Shown: positions 7,572-16,247 of the stretch, piece by piece
Numbering within the stretch: position 1 is the stretch's first letter
Layout: every line of letters starts with the position of its first letter
Source of the DNA: Owenweeksia sp963758205
GTDB taxonomy: Bacteria > Bacteroidota > Bacteroidia > Flavobacteriales > Schleiferiaceae
Assembly (NCBI GenBank): GCA_963758205.1
Contig: CAVWUM010000002.1
Location: 372,001-436,000 of the forward strand
DNA length: 64,000 bases
Direction of reading: 5' to 3'
Program-made: the position numbers and the translations under genes
Notes under the pieces: model-generated
Database searches by the model: none
What the model was told of the DNA's origin: nothing
The model's input: only the letters and a program-made list of their open reading frames with translations

Positions 7572-10202
7572 CTAGCTCAAAGCCGCCAGTCTTTCTTCCA
7601 AAGCTTTGATCTTCGCTTCAGCATCGGCCTGCTTTTGCTTTTCAGCATTTACCACAGCTTCAGGTGCTCCGGCAACAAAGCGCTCGTTTGAGAGCTTTTT
7701 TTGTACTGATTTTAAGAAGCCCTGTTGATACTCCAGGTCTTTTTGCAGCTTGTCAAGTTCGGCTTGAACATCAATACTTCCCCCTGCCGGAATAATGATT
7801 TCATAGTTTCCTGCTAAAAAAGTAAAGTTCAGTCCACCAGTGTCACTGTTTCCATTTTTTGAAATAGATGAAAGATTACACATTTTAGAAATCAACTTTT
7901 CATACTCCGCAGGGATAGCGGCTTCAGCAGTTGCAATTATTTCCAGTTCATCCTTATAGGAGATGTTTTTAGAGGTTCTGATATTTCTAACACCATTTAC
8001 CACAGCAGCCGCCTGCTCAAAATCCTCCAGTATGGCTTTATCCGCATCTTTAAGAGATGGCCACTTTTGCAGGCATAGCGTATCTCCCTCTTTTCTATCG
8101 TCCAACTGATGCCAGATTTCCTCCGAAATAAAAGGCATAAACGGATGCAGTATTACACACACCTGCTCAAAGTAGTGGATAGTCTGCTCAAAAGTTTTCT
8201 TGTCAATAGCTTCGCCAAAGGCCGGTTTTACAGCCTCAAGATACCAGCTACAGAAGTCGTCCCACACAAATTTATATGAGGTCATCAGCGCCTCGGATAT
8301 TCTGTACTTTGAAAAGGAGTCTTCCAGCGAGTGAAGAGTATCCCGCATTTTATGTTCAAACCAATTAATGGTCGAAGCAGCCGCCTCATCCTGCGCTTTA
8401 TCCTCAACCTCCCACCCTTTAACCAGGCGGAGGGCATTCCATATTTTATTGGCGAAATTTCTACCCTGGGTACAAAGCTCTTCATCAAAAGGTAAATCAT
8501 TACCTGCCGGTGAAGTAAGCAGCATTCCAACCCTTACACCATCGGTACTGTACTTCTCCATAAGGCCCACCGGGTCTGGGGAGTTGCCTAATTGTTTAGA
8601 CATCTTTCTACCTTGCTTATCGCGAACAATTCCCGTAAGGTACACTGTGCTGAAGGGCTTCTCATTACGATACTCATAACCGGCAATAATCATTCTTGCT
8701 ACCCAAAAAAAGAGAATCTCGGGGGCAGTAATTAAATCCTGGGTGGGGTAGTAATATTTAATCTCTTCGTTATCCGGCTTGCGGATACCATCAAAAACCG
8801 AAATTGGCCAAAGCCAGCTGCTAAACCATGTATCCAGTACATCGCCATCCTGCTTCAGATCATCTGCAAAAATAGCCTTACCGGCTTTTTCAGAAGCTAA
8901 CTTAGCTGCCTCTTCAATAGATTCTGCTACAACAAAGTCATCTTTGCCATCACCATAATAATAAGCCGGTATCTGGTGCCCCCACCACAGCTGACGAGAA
9001 ATGTTCCAGTCGTGCACATTCTCCATCCAATGGCGATAGGTGTTCTTAAACTTTTCAGGGATAAGCTGCACCTCATCATTCATCACATTCTCCAGAGCCG
9101 GGCCTGCAATTTCCTTCATCTTCAAAAACCACTGATCCGAAAGGCGGGGTTCAATAACGGCACCGGTGCGCTCGCTGGTACCCACTGATGTGGCGTAATC
9201 CTCAACTTTGTTCAGCTGACCAATCTCTTCGAGTTCTTTAACTATTTCCCTCCTTACTACAAACCTGTCTTTACCATTATAATGCAGCCCATAGCTGTTA
9301 AGGGTGCCATCATCATTCATGGCATCAATCACCTCCAGGTTATGGCGATCTCCAATAGCCTTATCATTTACATCATGAGCGGGGGTTACCTTAAGGCAAC
9401 CAGTACCGAACTCAAGGCTTACGTAGTCATCTTCAATAATGGGTATGCTGCGGTTGGCAATAGGCACAATGGCGCGCTTACCTTTTAGGTACTTATGACG
9501 ATCATCCTCCGGATTGATGCAAATGGCAGTATCACCAAAAATGGTTTCGGGGCGGGTTGTAGCTATGGTCAGATAATTATCCTCTCCTTCAATTTTATAG
9601 TTGATGTAATACAGTTTTCCGTTTACATCTTTATGAATCACCTCCTCGTCAGACAGAGTAGTTTTTGCCTGTGGATCCCAGTTTACCATGCGGTAACCGC
9701 GGTAAATCTTGCCTTTATTAAAGAGGTCAATAAATACTTTGATTACAGATTCGCTTCGGGCTTCATCCATAGTAAAGGCTTCGCGGCTCCAATCGCAGGA
9801 AGCTCCTAATCGCTTGAGCTGTTCCAGAATAATACCGCCATGTTTGTGTGTCCACTCCCAGGCATGCTCTAAAAACTCATCCCGCGTAAGCGATGCTTTA
9901 TCTATACCATCCTCCTTTAGTTTGGAAACTACTTTCGCTTCGGTGGCAATGGAGGCATGATCAGTACCCGGAACCCAACAGGCATTGTAGCCTTGCATCC
10001 TGGCTCGCCTTATAATTACATCCTGTAACGTATTATTGAGCATATGGCCCATATGCAATACGCCCGTAACATTAGGTGGCGGAATAACAATGGTATAAGG
10101 CTTTCGCTCATCAGGAGTCGATTCAAAAAACTTATTGTCGAGCCAGAATTTGTACCACTCGCGCTCTTGGGTGTTAAAGTCAAAATTTGCCGGAATGCTC
10201 AT
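7572..10202 (-). CDS. valS: Valyl-tRNA synthetase
   Basis: Class I aminoacyl-tRNA synthetase charging tRNA-Val. Seen: the HIGH signature as HMGH (residues 50-53) in PPPNVTGVLHMGH, the CP1 editing domain, WWGHQIPAYY, the KMSKQ form of KMSKS in GRKMSKQLGNSPDPV, the anticodon-binding domain, and a C-terminal charged coiled-coil arm typical of ValRS. The ATG at 10202 (MSIPANFDFN) gives 876 residues, normal for the family. The frame stays open upstream to 10331, but that extension crosses a good promoter element and lacks family similarity, so I reject it. Confidence 0.95.
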   Translation of the reverse strand: MSIPANFDFNTQEREWYKFWLDNKFFESTPDERKPYTIVIPPPNVTGVLHMGHMLNNTLQDVIIRRARMQGYNACWVPGTDHASIATEAKVVSKLKEDGIDKASLTRDEFLEHAWEWTHKHGGIILEQLKRLGASCDWSREAFTMDEARSESVIKVFIDLFNKGKIYRGYRMVNWDPQAKTTLSDEEVIHKDVNGKLYYINYKIEGEDNYLTIATTRPETIFGDTAICINPEDDRHKYLKGKRAIVPIANRSIPIIEDDYVSLEFGTGCLKVTPAHDVNDKAIGDRHNLEVIDAMNDDGTLNSYGLHYNGKDRFVVRREIVKELEEIGQLNKVEDYATSVGTSERTGAVIEPRLSDQWFLKMKEIAGPALENVMNDEVQLIPEKFKNTYRHWMENVHDWNISRQLWWGHQIPAYYYGDGKDDFVVAESIEEAAKLASEKAGKAIFADDLKQDGDVLDTWFSSWLWPISVFDGIRKPDNEEIKYYYPTQDLITAPEILFFWVARMIIAGYEYRNEKPFSTVYLTGIVRDKQGRKMSKQLGNSPDPVGLMEKYSTDGVRVGMLLTSPAGNDLPFDEELCTQGRNFANKIWNALRLVKGWEVEDKAQDEAAASTINWFEHKMRDTLHSLEDSFSKYRISEALMTSYKFVWDDFCSWYLEAVKPAFGEAIDKKTFEQTIHYFEQVCVILHPFMPFISEEIWHQLDDRKEGDTLCLQKWPSLKDADKAILEDFEQAAAVVNGVRNIRTSKNISYKDELEIIATAEAAIPAEYEKLISKMCNLSSISKNGNSDTGGLNFTFLAGNYEIIIPAGGSIDVQAELDKLQKDLEYQQGFLKSVQKKLSNERFVAGAPEAVVNAEKQKQADAEAKIKALEERLAALS

Positions 10203-10240
10203 TATAGGCGGGTTTACGGGTATTTTCAATATAGAATCGC

Positions 10241-10248
10241 CAAAGGTA
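10241..10248 (-). promoter_or_regulatory. Candidate -7 promoter element of valS
   Basis: On the minus strand this reads TACCTTTG, an exact TAnnTTTG match, 39 bp before the valS ATG at 10202. It supports the shorter valS start. A -33 element is not evident. Confidence 0.5.
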
Positions 10249-10331
10249 AAAATTGTAGTTTCTACTGCTCTACCTTTTTGGCACATTTTTAGTGAACTCA
10301 ATGGTGGTTTTATTAGAAAAGTATTTAACAT

Positions 10332-10339
10332 TAAATTTG
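10332..10339 (+). promoter_or_regulatory. Candidate -7 promoter element of the DUF1573 gene
   Basis: TAAATTTG matches TAnnTTTG exactly and lies 22 bp before the ATG at 10362. It is divergent from the valS promoter in the same 160-bp intergenic space. Confidence 0.45.
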
Positions 10340-10361
10340 TCCATCTAAAAGAAAAATTACC

Positions 10362-10808
10362 ATGAAAAAGCTTTTGTTAGCACTTACATTCATCGCAGCA
10401 GGAACATTTGCCTATGCACAGGAATCTAACCCAAATGCGCCTGAGATTACCTTTGAAAAGGAAACAATTGATTATGGAACTGTAGAAAAAGGTTCGGACG
10501 GAACCAGAGAATTTGTTTTTACAAACACAGGAAAAGAGCCTCTTATCATTACAAGAGCCGTGGGATCATGCGGATGTACAGTGCCAACCTGGCCAAAAGA
10601 GCCAATTGCGCCAGGTGAAAAAGGCGTAATGAAAGTGAAGTATGATACTCAAAGAGTAGGTGCATTTAGCAAAAGCGTAACTGTTACCTCTAATGCTAAA
10701 AATGGTAACAAGGTGGTGAATATTAAAGGTGTGGTTAAAGCTCCGCAGCCTGTACAAACCACCCCTGTAAAAGAGGAAAAAACTTCAATGATGCAGGAGT
10801 CTAAATAA
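10362..10808 (+). CDS. DUF1573 secreted protein
   Basis: Small exported protein carrying one DUF1573 (ASPM-SPD-2-Hydin-like Ig fold) domain. Seen: signal peptide KLLLALTFIAAGTFAYAQ, then the family core IDYGTVEKGSDGTREFVFTN (beta strands), SCGCTVPTWPKEPIAPGE with the conserved Cys-Gly-Cys, and KSVTVTSNA. These proteins are abundant and often multicopy in Bacteroidota; no biochemical role is established. Length 148 aa is usual. It is followed by a strong terminator. Confidence 0.9.
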   Translation: MKKLLLALTFIAAGTFAYAQESNPNAPEITFEKETIDYGTVEKGSDGTREFVFTNTGKEPLIITRAVGSCGCTVPTWPKEPIAPGEKGVMKVKYDTQRVGAFSKSVTVTSNAKNGNKVVNIKGVVKAPQPVQTTPVKEEKTSMMQESK

Positions 10809-10833
10809 AAGACTTATAAAAATTACATTTGCA

Positions 10834-10862
10834 CCCTCTCGGCCAGGCCGAGGGGGTTTTTT
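10834..10862 (+). terminator. Intrinsic terminator after the DUF1573 gene
   Basis: A GC-rich hairpin formed by CCCTCTCGGCC and GGCCGAGGGGG (one G-T wobble) is followed by a run of six T. It lies 26 bp after the stop at 10808 and before the aminotransferase gene. Confidence 0.85.
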
Positions 10863-10886
10863 ATTGAAAAAATAAGTAGTAGCAGC

Positions 10887-12086
10887 ATGCCAGCAATCTC
10901 CATAAAAGGGCTTACCATGCCCGAATCTCCTATTCGTAAACTTGTACCATTTGCCGAAAAAGCCAAAAGCAAGGGGCGCAAGGTTTTTCACCTGAATATC
11001 GGCCAGCCCGATATTAAAACTCCACAAGCTGCACTGGATGCAGTACGAAATACAGAAATTGGAGTTTTAGAGTACAGCCATTCTGCTGGTTTTCAATCAT
11101 ACCGCGAGGGACTTGTGAATTACTACAGTAAAGTAGGTATTGATATTACAGCGGATGATCTTATCGTAACCACCGGGGGCTCAGAAGCTATTTTGTTTAC
11201 TCTTAACTCTATTACGGATCCTGGTGATGAGATAATTATTCCCGAGCCATTTTACGCCAACTACAATGGCTTTGGTATTTCAAGCGGAGTAAGCGTTGTA
11301 CCCGTAACATCCCGGATAAGCGAAGATTTTGCCCTGCCTGAAATTGCTGAATTTGAAAAACTGATTACCGGCAATACCAAGGCTATAATGATTTGCAACC
11401 CTGGTAACCCTACCGGCTATTTATATACGCTGGAAGAGTTGAACCAATTGCGTGACCTGGCCTTAAAGCATGATATATACCTGATTGCTGACGAGGTATA
11501 CCGTGAATTTGCTTATGACGGTGCCGAGCATCACTCCATTTTAACCCTGGATGGACTTGAGGAACACGCCATTGTTATTGACTCGGTATCTAAAAGATAT
11601 AGCATGTGCGGTGCGCGTATTGGTTGCATGATATCTAAAAATAAGGCTGTAATGGCTACTGCTATGAAGTTTGCCCAAGCCAGATTGAGCCCTCCTACAC
11701 TTGCACAAATTGCCTCAGAAGCAGCTTTGCAAACCGGCCCTGAGTACTTTGCAGATGTGAAAGAAGAATATGTAAGCCGCAGAAACATTTTGGTAGATGG
11801 ACTGAACAGTATAGATGGAGTGTTTTGCCCCAAGCCCAAAGGTGCATTTTACGCCATGGCTTCCTTGCCTGTAGATAATGCTGAGCGTTTTGCCCAATGG
11901 TTGCTGTCTACTTTTGAGATGGATGGCAAAACCGTAATGCTGGCACCGGCTGAAGGTTTTTATGCCACACCAGGTATGGGCCTTAACCAGGTAAGACTTG
12001 CCTATGTACTGCAAAAAAGTGACCTGGAGGAATCCGTAGAAATAATAAGAGCTGCTTTAAAAGCTTACCCAGGAACATTGCTTTGA
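10887..12086 (+). CDS. PLP-dependent aminotransferase, class I/II (aspartate aminotransferase-like)
   Basis: Fold-type I aminotransferase of the aspartate/aromatic family. Seen: the LNIGQPDIKTP substrate-binding start, the cofactor-binding TTGGSEAILFT, NPGNPTGYLYT, ADEVYREFAYDG, and the Schiff-base lysine K236 in DSVSKRYSMCGARIG. Length 399 aa is typical. The residues around the active site fit aspartate-type enzymes, but substrate cannot be fixed from sequence. Its stop overlaps the TTG start of murB (TTGA), so the two are probably translationally coupled. Confidence 0.88.
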   Translation: MPAISIKGLTMPESPIRKLVPFAEKAKSKGRKVFHLNIGQPDIKTPQAALDAVRNTEIGVLEYSHSAGFQSYREGLVNYYSKVGIDITADDLIVTTGGSEAILFTLNSITDPGDEIIIPEPFYANYNGFGISSGVSVVPVTSRISEDFALPEIAEFEKLITGNTKAIMICNPGNPTGYLYTLEELNQLRDLALKHDIYLIADEVYREFAYDGAEHHSILTLDGLEEHAIVIDSVSKRYSMCGARIGCMISKNKAVMATAMKFAQARLSPPTLAQIASEAALQTGPEYFADVKEEYVSRRNILVDGLNSIDGVFCPKPKGAFYAMASLPVDNAERFAQWLLSTFEMDGKTVMLAPAEGFYATPGMGLNQVRLAYVLQKSDLEESVEIIRAALKAYPGTLL

Positions 12087-13120
12087 TACAAAACCGGGAA
12101 ATAGAAGAAAACAAATCGCTAAAGCCTTTTAACACCTTTGGTGTAGATGTAAAGGCCCATTACTTTTTTGATGCCCGTACGGTAGATGACCTTTTGTGGA
12201 TTGTGCATCATGATGTATTTGAACAACCAAAACTCATTATTGGTGGCGGCAGCAACATGCTCCTTACTGAGAATTTTGACGGACTTGTACTAAAGATTTC
12301 ACTAACTGTAAAGTGGGTGGAAAAAAGTGAGGGCAACAAAACCCTCGTATCGGTAATGGCTGGTGAAAACTGGCACGAGTTTGTTTTGTGGACCCTGAAG
12401 CAGGGCCTTGGCGGGCTGGAAAATCTTTCACTGATTCCAGGAAATGTAGGTTCAGCTCCTATACAGAATATCGGAGCGTATGGTGTGGAAATGAAAGACA
12501 CCTTTCATCACCTTGAAGCCTTAAATACCACCAGTGGCGAGTTTGAAATTTTCACTAAGAAGGAGTGTAATTTCGGCTATCGAGATTCGTACTTTAAGCG
12601 AAAAGGAAAGGGTTCTTACATTATTACAAGGGTATTTTTTGAGCTCACCAATAAAGATCATAAGCTCGATACCCGCTATGGTGCCATTGAGGAAGAAATA
12701 AAAAGGCTGGGACAGGAAAAAAACATTTATTCTATCTCAGAGGCTGTTTGTAATATCAGGAGTAGTAAACTGCCCGATCCTAAAGTATTGGGAAACAGTG
12801 GCAGCTTTTTCAAAAATCCTGTAGTGCCCCAAATTCATTTCGACAAACTGAAGGATAAATTTCCAGAGATAGTAGCTTACCCGGCTGCTGGCAGCAGCGT
12901 AAAGCTGGCTGCGGGCTGGATGATTGATAAAGCAGGCTGGAAAGGCTTCCGCAGAGGTGATGCCGGTGTACATGAAAAACAGGCCCTGGTGTTAGTAAAC
13001 CACGGAAAAGCCACTGGCAAGGAAATTGTAACCCTTGCCATGGATATTAAGAAGTCCGTGAAACAAATGTTTGGGGTTGACCTAAGGCCCGAAGTAAACA
13101 TTATTGGCTCCACAGAGTAA
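12083..13120 (+). CDS. murB: UDP-N-acetylenolpyruvoylglucosamine reductase MurB
   Basis: FAD flavoenzyme that reduces UDP-GlcNAc-enolpyruvate to UDP-MurNAc in cytoplasmic peptidoglycan synthesis. Seen: NTFGVDVKA near the start, the FAD-binding IIGGGSNMLLTENF, IPGNVGSAPIQNIGAYGVE, the YRDSYFK segment carrying the type I Tyr loop, and GSFFKNP with the active-site Ser. Length 345 aa fits E. coli-type (type I) MurB. The TTG at 12083 overlaps the preceding stop by four bases; no better ATG exists before the conserved region. Confidence 0.93.
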   Translation: MIQNREIEENKSLKPFNTFGVDVKAHYFFDARTVDDLLWIVHHDVFEQPKLIIGGGSNMLLTENFDGLVLKISLTVKWVEKSEGNKTLVSVMAGENWHEFVLWTLKQGLGGLENLSLIPGNVGSAPIQNIGAYGVEMKDTFHHLEALNTTSGEFEIFTKKECNFGYRDSYFKRKGKGSYIITRVFFELTNKDHKLDTRYGAIEEEIKRLGQEKNIYSISEAVCNIRSSKLPDPKVLGNSGSFFKNPVVPQIHFDKLKDKFPEIVAYPAAGSSVKLAAGWMIDKAGWKGFRRGDAGVHEKQALVLVNHGKATGKEIVTLAMDIKKSVKQMFGVDLRPEVNIIGSTE

Positions 13121-13141
13121 TCTTATTAGAAAACAATAGTT

Positions 13142-13360
13142 ATGCAGGTTTTTATAATAGCAGTAGTATTTATAGCCCTTGCCTTCGCAGGGATAGCCAT
13201 AAAAATATGGGCCAAAAAGGATGGCGAATTTTCCGGTACTTGCGCCAGTAATAGCCCGTTTTTAAATAAAGAAGGTGAGCCCTGCGGCTTTTGTGGCGCC
13301 ATGCCAAGTGAGCAGTGCAAAAAGGAGGACGACAAGAAAGCCGGCCCGGAGGCAGCTTAA
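13142..13360 (+). CDS. nqrM: NqrM-like small membrane protein (DUF539 type), Na+-NQR maturation
   Basis: A 72-residue protein with one N-terminal membrane helix (about residues 3-22, VFIIAVVFIALAFAGIAI) followed by a cytoplasmic tail with four cysteines (C34, C48, C51, C59) in the pattern GTCAS...EPCGFCG...EQC. This matches the layout of NqrM (DUF539), which is required to install iron between NqrD and NqrE of the sodium-pumping NADH dehydrogenase. The name is by pattern, not by alignment. Support comes from its neighbour: the convergent gene is apbE, the flavin transferase that matures NqrB and NqrC. The two stop codons abut with no base between. Confidence 0.68.
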   Translation: MQVFIIAVVFIALAFAGIAIKIWAKKDGEFSGTCASNSPFLNKEGEPCGFCGAMPSEQCKKEDDKKAGPEAA

Positions 13361-14362
13361 TTACTTTAAAACATAACTGCCAAATCCGCTGGTTTGGGCC
13401 ACCTGCCAGTCTCCGTTTTCATCAGAGTAAATAAGATAGGCCTCTAAATCCGGTTTATTTTCTATAAACTTCAATGCCTTTTCAGTACCCATTACCATGC
13501 AGGCTGTAGCATAACCATCTGCATCCATGCAGTTGTTGGCAATTAGTGTGGCACTAAGCAACTGATTGCGTGCCGGAAACCCTGAGATAGGGTCAATAGT
13601 ATGGGCATACTTTATTCCGGTTGCCTGATCTACCCAAAACTTGCGGTAATTGCCTGAAGTAGCCAAGGCCTTGTCCTTTAAGCCAACTATCACCTGAAAG
13701 CGGTCGGCCTGATCTATTTCTTCGCTAGGCTTATCAATACCTATTTTCCAGGGTTCATTTTTTTTATTCAGCCCTTTGGTGCGTACTTCACCACCCACCT
13801 CAACCATGTAGCGGTCAATGCCTTTTTTTTCCAAAAATTCAGAAATCACATCTACGGTATAACCCTGTGCAATAGCGTTAAAGTCAATTCTGAAACCTTT
13901 CGGGATTTTAACTTTTTCCGGATTCCAGTTTATCATTTTATACCCTACATATTGTTTCGTTGAATCGATCTTAGCACTGTCAATCTCCAGCTGAGTTTTT
14001 TTACCAAAACCCCATAAATCAACCAATGGGCCTACAGTAACATCAAACTGACCCTGGGTTTCCCGGGATATTTCGTTGGCCCTCTTAAGTACAGAAATAA
14101 ACATAGGGTCCACCTGTATAGTAGTATCACCCATATTAACCTTAGATATTAAGGAATTAGATTTATAGGTACTCATAGATTGATCAAAAGCGCTGAAGAT
14201 ACTGTCGTACGCAGATTGAAAATTCTGCTCCTTATCACTGATAAATTTTACGCTGTAGGTGCTCCCCTGAGCTTCACCACGCACGCCATTTTCTACCACA
14301 GACGATTTATCTGTACATGATAAAGCCAGTATTGCAGGAAGGATGAACCACAATTTTTTCAT
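13361..14362 (-). CDS. apbE: FAD:protein FMN transferase ApbE (lipoprotein)
   Basis: Attaches FMN covalently to threonine in exported proteins such as NqrB/NqrC or RnfG/D. Seen: a lipoprotein signal ending in the lipobox ALSC (Cys16), GSTYSVKF, MSTYKSNSLISKVN, IDFNAIAQGYTVDVI, VEVGGEVRTKG and the C-terminal metal/FAD motif DADGYATACMVMG. Length 333 aa is normal. It is convergent with the NqrM-like gene, which points to Na+-NQR as the main client. Confidence 0.93.
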   Translation of the reverse strand: MKKLWFILPAILALSCTDKSSVVENGVRGEAQGSTYSVKFISDKEQNFQSAYDSIFSAFDQSMSTYKSNSLISKVNMGDTTIQVDPMFISVLKRANEISRETQGQFDVTVGPLVDLWGFGKKTQLEIDSAKIDSTKQYVGYKMINWNPEKVKIPKGFRIDFNAIAQGYTVDVISEFLEKKGIDRYMVEVGGEVRTKGLNKKNEPWKIGIDKPSEEIDQADRFQVIVGLKDKALATSGNYRKFWVDQATGIKYAHTIDPISGFPARNQLLSATLIANNCMDADGYATACMVMGTEKALKFIENKPDLEAYLIYSDENGDWQVAQTSGFGSYVLK

Positions 14363-14441
14363 GAGCGAAAGGTAAAAACTTAGCAGACTGAAAACGCCAA
14401 AACAGCAAATTATTGCAGTTGTATGTAACTGGACTTACACC

Positions 14442-15155
14442 TTATTCTGGAAGGCTTTTGTAACGAGGGCCCTTAATCCATGACTTATAAAGAGGAAATA
14501 ACTTGTTGGGATGAATACCCAGCCTGTAAAGGGTAAGGATGGTAAGATTAGAAAGATTAACTCTTAAATAACTATTATATGTGTATTTGCGGTCAACAAT
14601 TTCGAGGCTCTTCGGTATTTTGATATTCTCACCCAGAAGGCGAGCCCTGCCAAACAGGTCATAATCCTCCATAAAGAGGAAGTCCTCACGGTAACCCTTC
14701 AGCCTGAAGAATAACTCGCGGGTAATAAAGAGAGATTGATCTCCCCCGCTGGTTATACGGCCATTAAGGCGGCTGAAGTAGCTGTTAATCCTCACCCATG
14801 GATTTTCTGATTTTATAACCTGACGAAAATTGCCAAAGTCGTAACCCAAATCTATGGCCGAAATAACGTCCTTAACAAAAGATTTTGGTGGAAAAGCATC
14901 CGCATGTAAAAAGTACAAGATCTCAGCTTGAGCCAGGCTGGCACCACAGTTCAGTTGGGCGGCCCTCCCTTTTTTGGGAGATTTGATACCAATGGCACCT
15001 GCTTCTTCGGCCAGGCGAAGCGTATCGTCTGTACTGCCACCATCACAAACTAAAATTTCTATCTGATTGTGGATATCGCAACGGAAAAGATGCTCTACCA
15101 ATTCTCCTATGGTAGCCTCCTCCTGGTATGTAGGTATAATTACACTGAGCTTCAT
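14442..15155 (-). CDS. Family 2 glycosyltransferase (TIGR04283 type)
   Basis: GT-A fold glycosyltransferase. Seen: MKLSVIIPTYQEEATIGELV at the N-terminus, ILVCDGGSTDDT, GRAAQLNCGASLAQAEILYFLHADAFPP with the divalent-metal HAD motif, and RITSGGDQSLFI. The arrangement and 237-residue length fit the TIGR04283 subgroup. The ATG at 15155 is chosen because the family begins with this strand; an in-frame ATG at 15197 adds only 14 unrelated residues. Sugar donor and acceptor are unknown. It is divergent from ypdA. Confidence 0.85.
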   Translation of the reverse strand: MKLSVIIPTYQEEATIGELVEHLFRCDIHNQIEILVCDGGSTDDTLRLAEEAGAIGIKSPKKGRAAQLNCGASLAQAEILYFLHADAFPPKSFVKDVISAIDLGYDFGNFRQVIKSENPWVRINSYFSRLNGRITSGGDQSLFITRELFFRLKGYREDFLFMEDYDLFGRARLLGENIKIPKSLEIVDRKYTYNSYLRVNLSNLTILTLYRLGIHPNKLFPLYKSWIKGPRYKSLPE

Positions 15156-15246
15156 AATATCGCTGGCGAATGTAGCCTTTATCCATGGCCTCTTCAAAAA
15201 AAACGATTTTGTAAAACTTTACTAATGTATTTACGTAAAATTGAAC

Positions 15247-16203
15247 ATGAAAGATGTGATAATAGTAGGTGCCGGACCAATAGGGTTGGCTTGTGGTATA
15301 AATGCCATTGGGCAAAATCTTGATTATAAGATTATTGAAAAAGGTGTTTTGGTCAATTCCCTCTACCACTACCCCCACAACATGACCTTTTTTTCAACAT
15401 CTGAAAAACTGGAAATTGGCGGAGTGCCTTTTGTATCACATAATCCAAAACCCACCAAACAGGAAGCTCTGGAATATTACCGTAGGGTAGCTGATAAATT
15501 TGATCTGAACATCAATTTTTACGAAGAAATACACCAGATAAAAAAGCTGGAGGATGGCTTTGAGGTTAAAACCAATAAAGAGGTACACCAAGCAAAGAAT
15601 ATAGTGATAGCCAGTGGTTTTTATGACCTCGCCAATAAATTAGGTGTCCCGGGAGAGGATTTACCTAAAGTACGCCACTATTATAGTGATCCCCACCCCT
15701 ACTATCGCCAGAAGATAGCAGTAATTGGCGCGCAAAACTCGGCTGTAGATGTTGCGCTGGAGTGCTGGCGAAAAGGTGCTGAAGTAACTATTATACATCG
15801 TGGAGCGGGCATAGCGAGCCGAGTAAAGTATTGGGTGCGCCCTGATATCGAAAACCGGATTGAGGAAGGTTCTATTAAAGCCTATTTCAACTCCCAGGTA
15901 ACCGAAATAGCTGAGCACAACATCACAATTGAACAGGATGGAAAACCAATTACATTGGCTAATGACTTTGTGCTGGCTATGACGGGCTATCAACCTGACT
16001 TCGATTTTCTGGAAAAGTGTGGTATCCAACTTAAAAAGGATGATGCCATGAAGCCGGTTTATAATATCGATACCATGGAAAGTAATGTAAAGGGCTTATA
16101 CCTGGCTGGGGTGATTGTTGGCGGCATGGAAACCGCCAAATGGTTTATTGAAAACTCAAGGGTACATGCGGAGCTGATAATGAAAGAGATTGCGGGGAAG
16201 TGA
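15247..16203 (+). CDS. ypdA: YpdA-family bacillithiol disulfide reductase-like flavoprotein
   Basis: FAD/NADPH oxidoreductase that resembles thioredoxin reductase but lacks the redox CxxC pair. Seen: FAD-binding DVIIVGAGPIGLACGINA, YHYPHNMTFFSTSEKLEIGG, an NADPH-binding GAQNSAVDVALE, and the C-terminal AMTGYQPDFDFL and GLYLAGVIVGG. YpdA recycles bacillithiol disulfide, and a bacillithiol biosynthesis gene (bshB1) occurs at 37.1-37.8 kb. The ATG at 15247 gives 318 aa; the TTG at 15241 is less likely. Confidence 0.85.
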   Translation: MKDVIIVGAGPIGLACGINAIGQNLDYKIIEKGVLVNSLYHYPHNMTFFSTSEKLEIGGVPFVSHNPKPTKQEALEYYRRVADKFDLNINFYEEIHQIKKLEDGFEVKTNKEVHQAKNIVIASGFYDLANKLGVPGEDLPKVRHYYSDPHPYYRQKIAVIGAQNSAVDVALECWRKGAEVTIIHRGAGIASRVKYWVRPDIENRIEEGSIKAYFNSQVTEIAEHNITIEQDGKPITLANDFVLAMTGYQPDFDFLEKCGIQLKKDDAMKPVYNIDTMESNVKGLYLAGVIVGGMETAKWFIENSRVHAELIMKEIAGK

Positions 16204-16247
16204 AAGAATTAAATCCTTAAGTCATTTTCAAATTAAAGTGCATGATT

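Noticed and set aside
10203..10331. In-frame N-terminal extension of valS
   Set aside because: It lacks family similarity and contains an exact -7 promoter element; the ATG at 10202 gives a standard ValRS.
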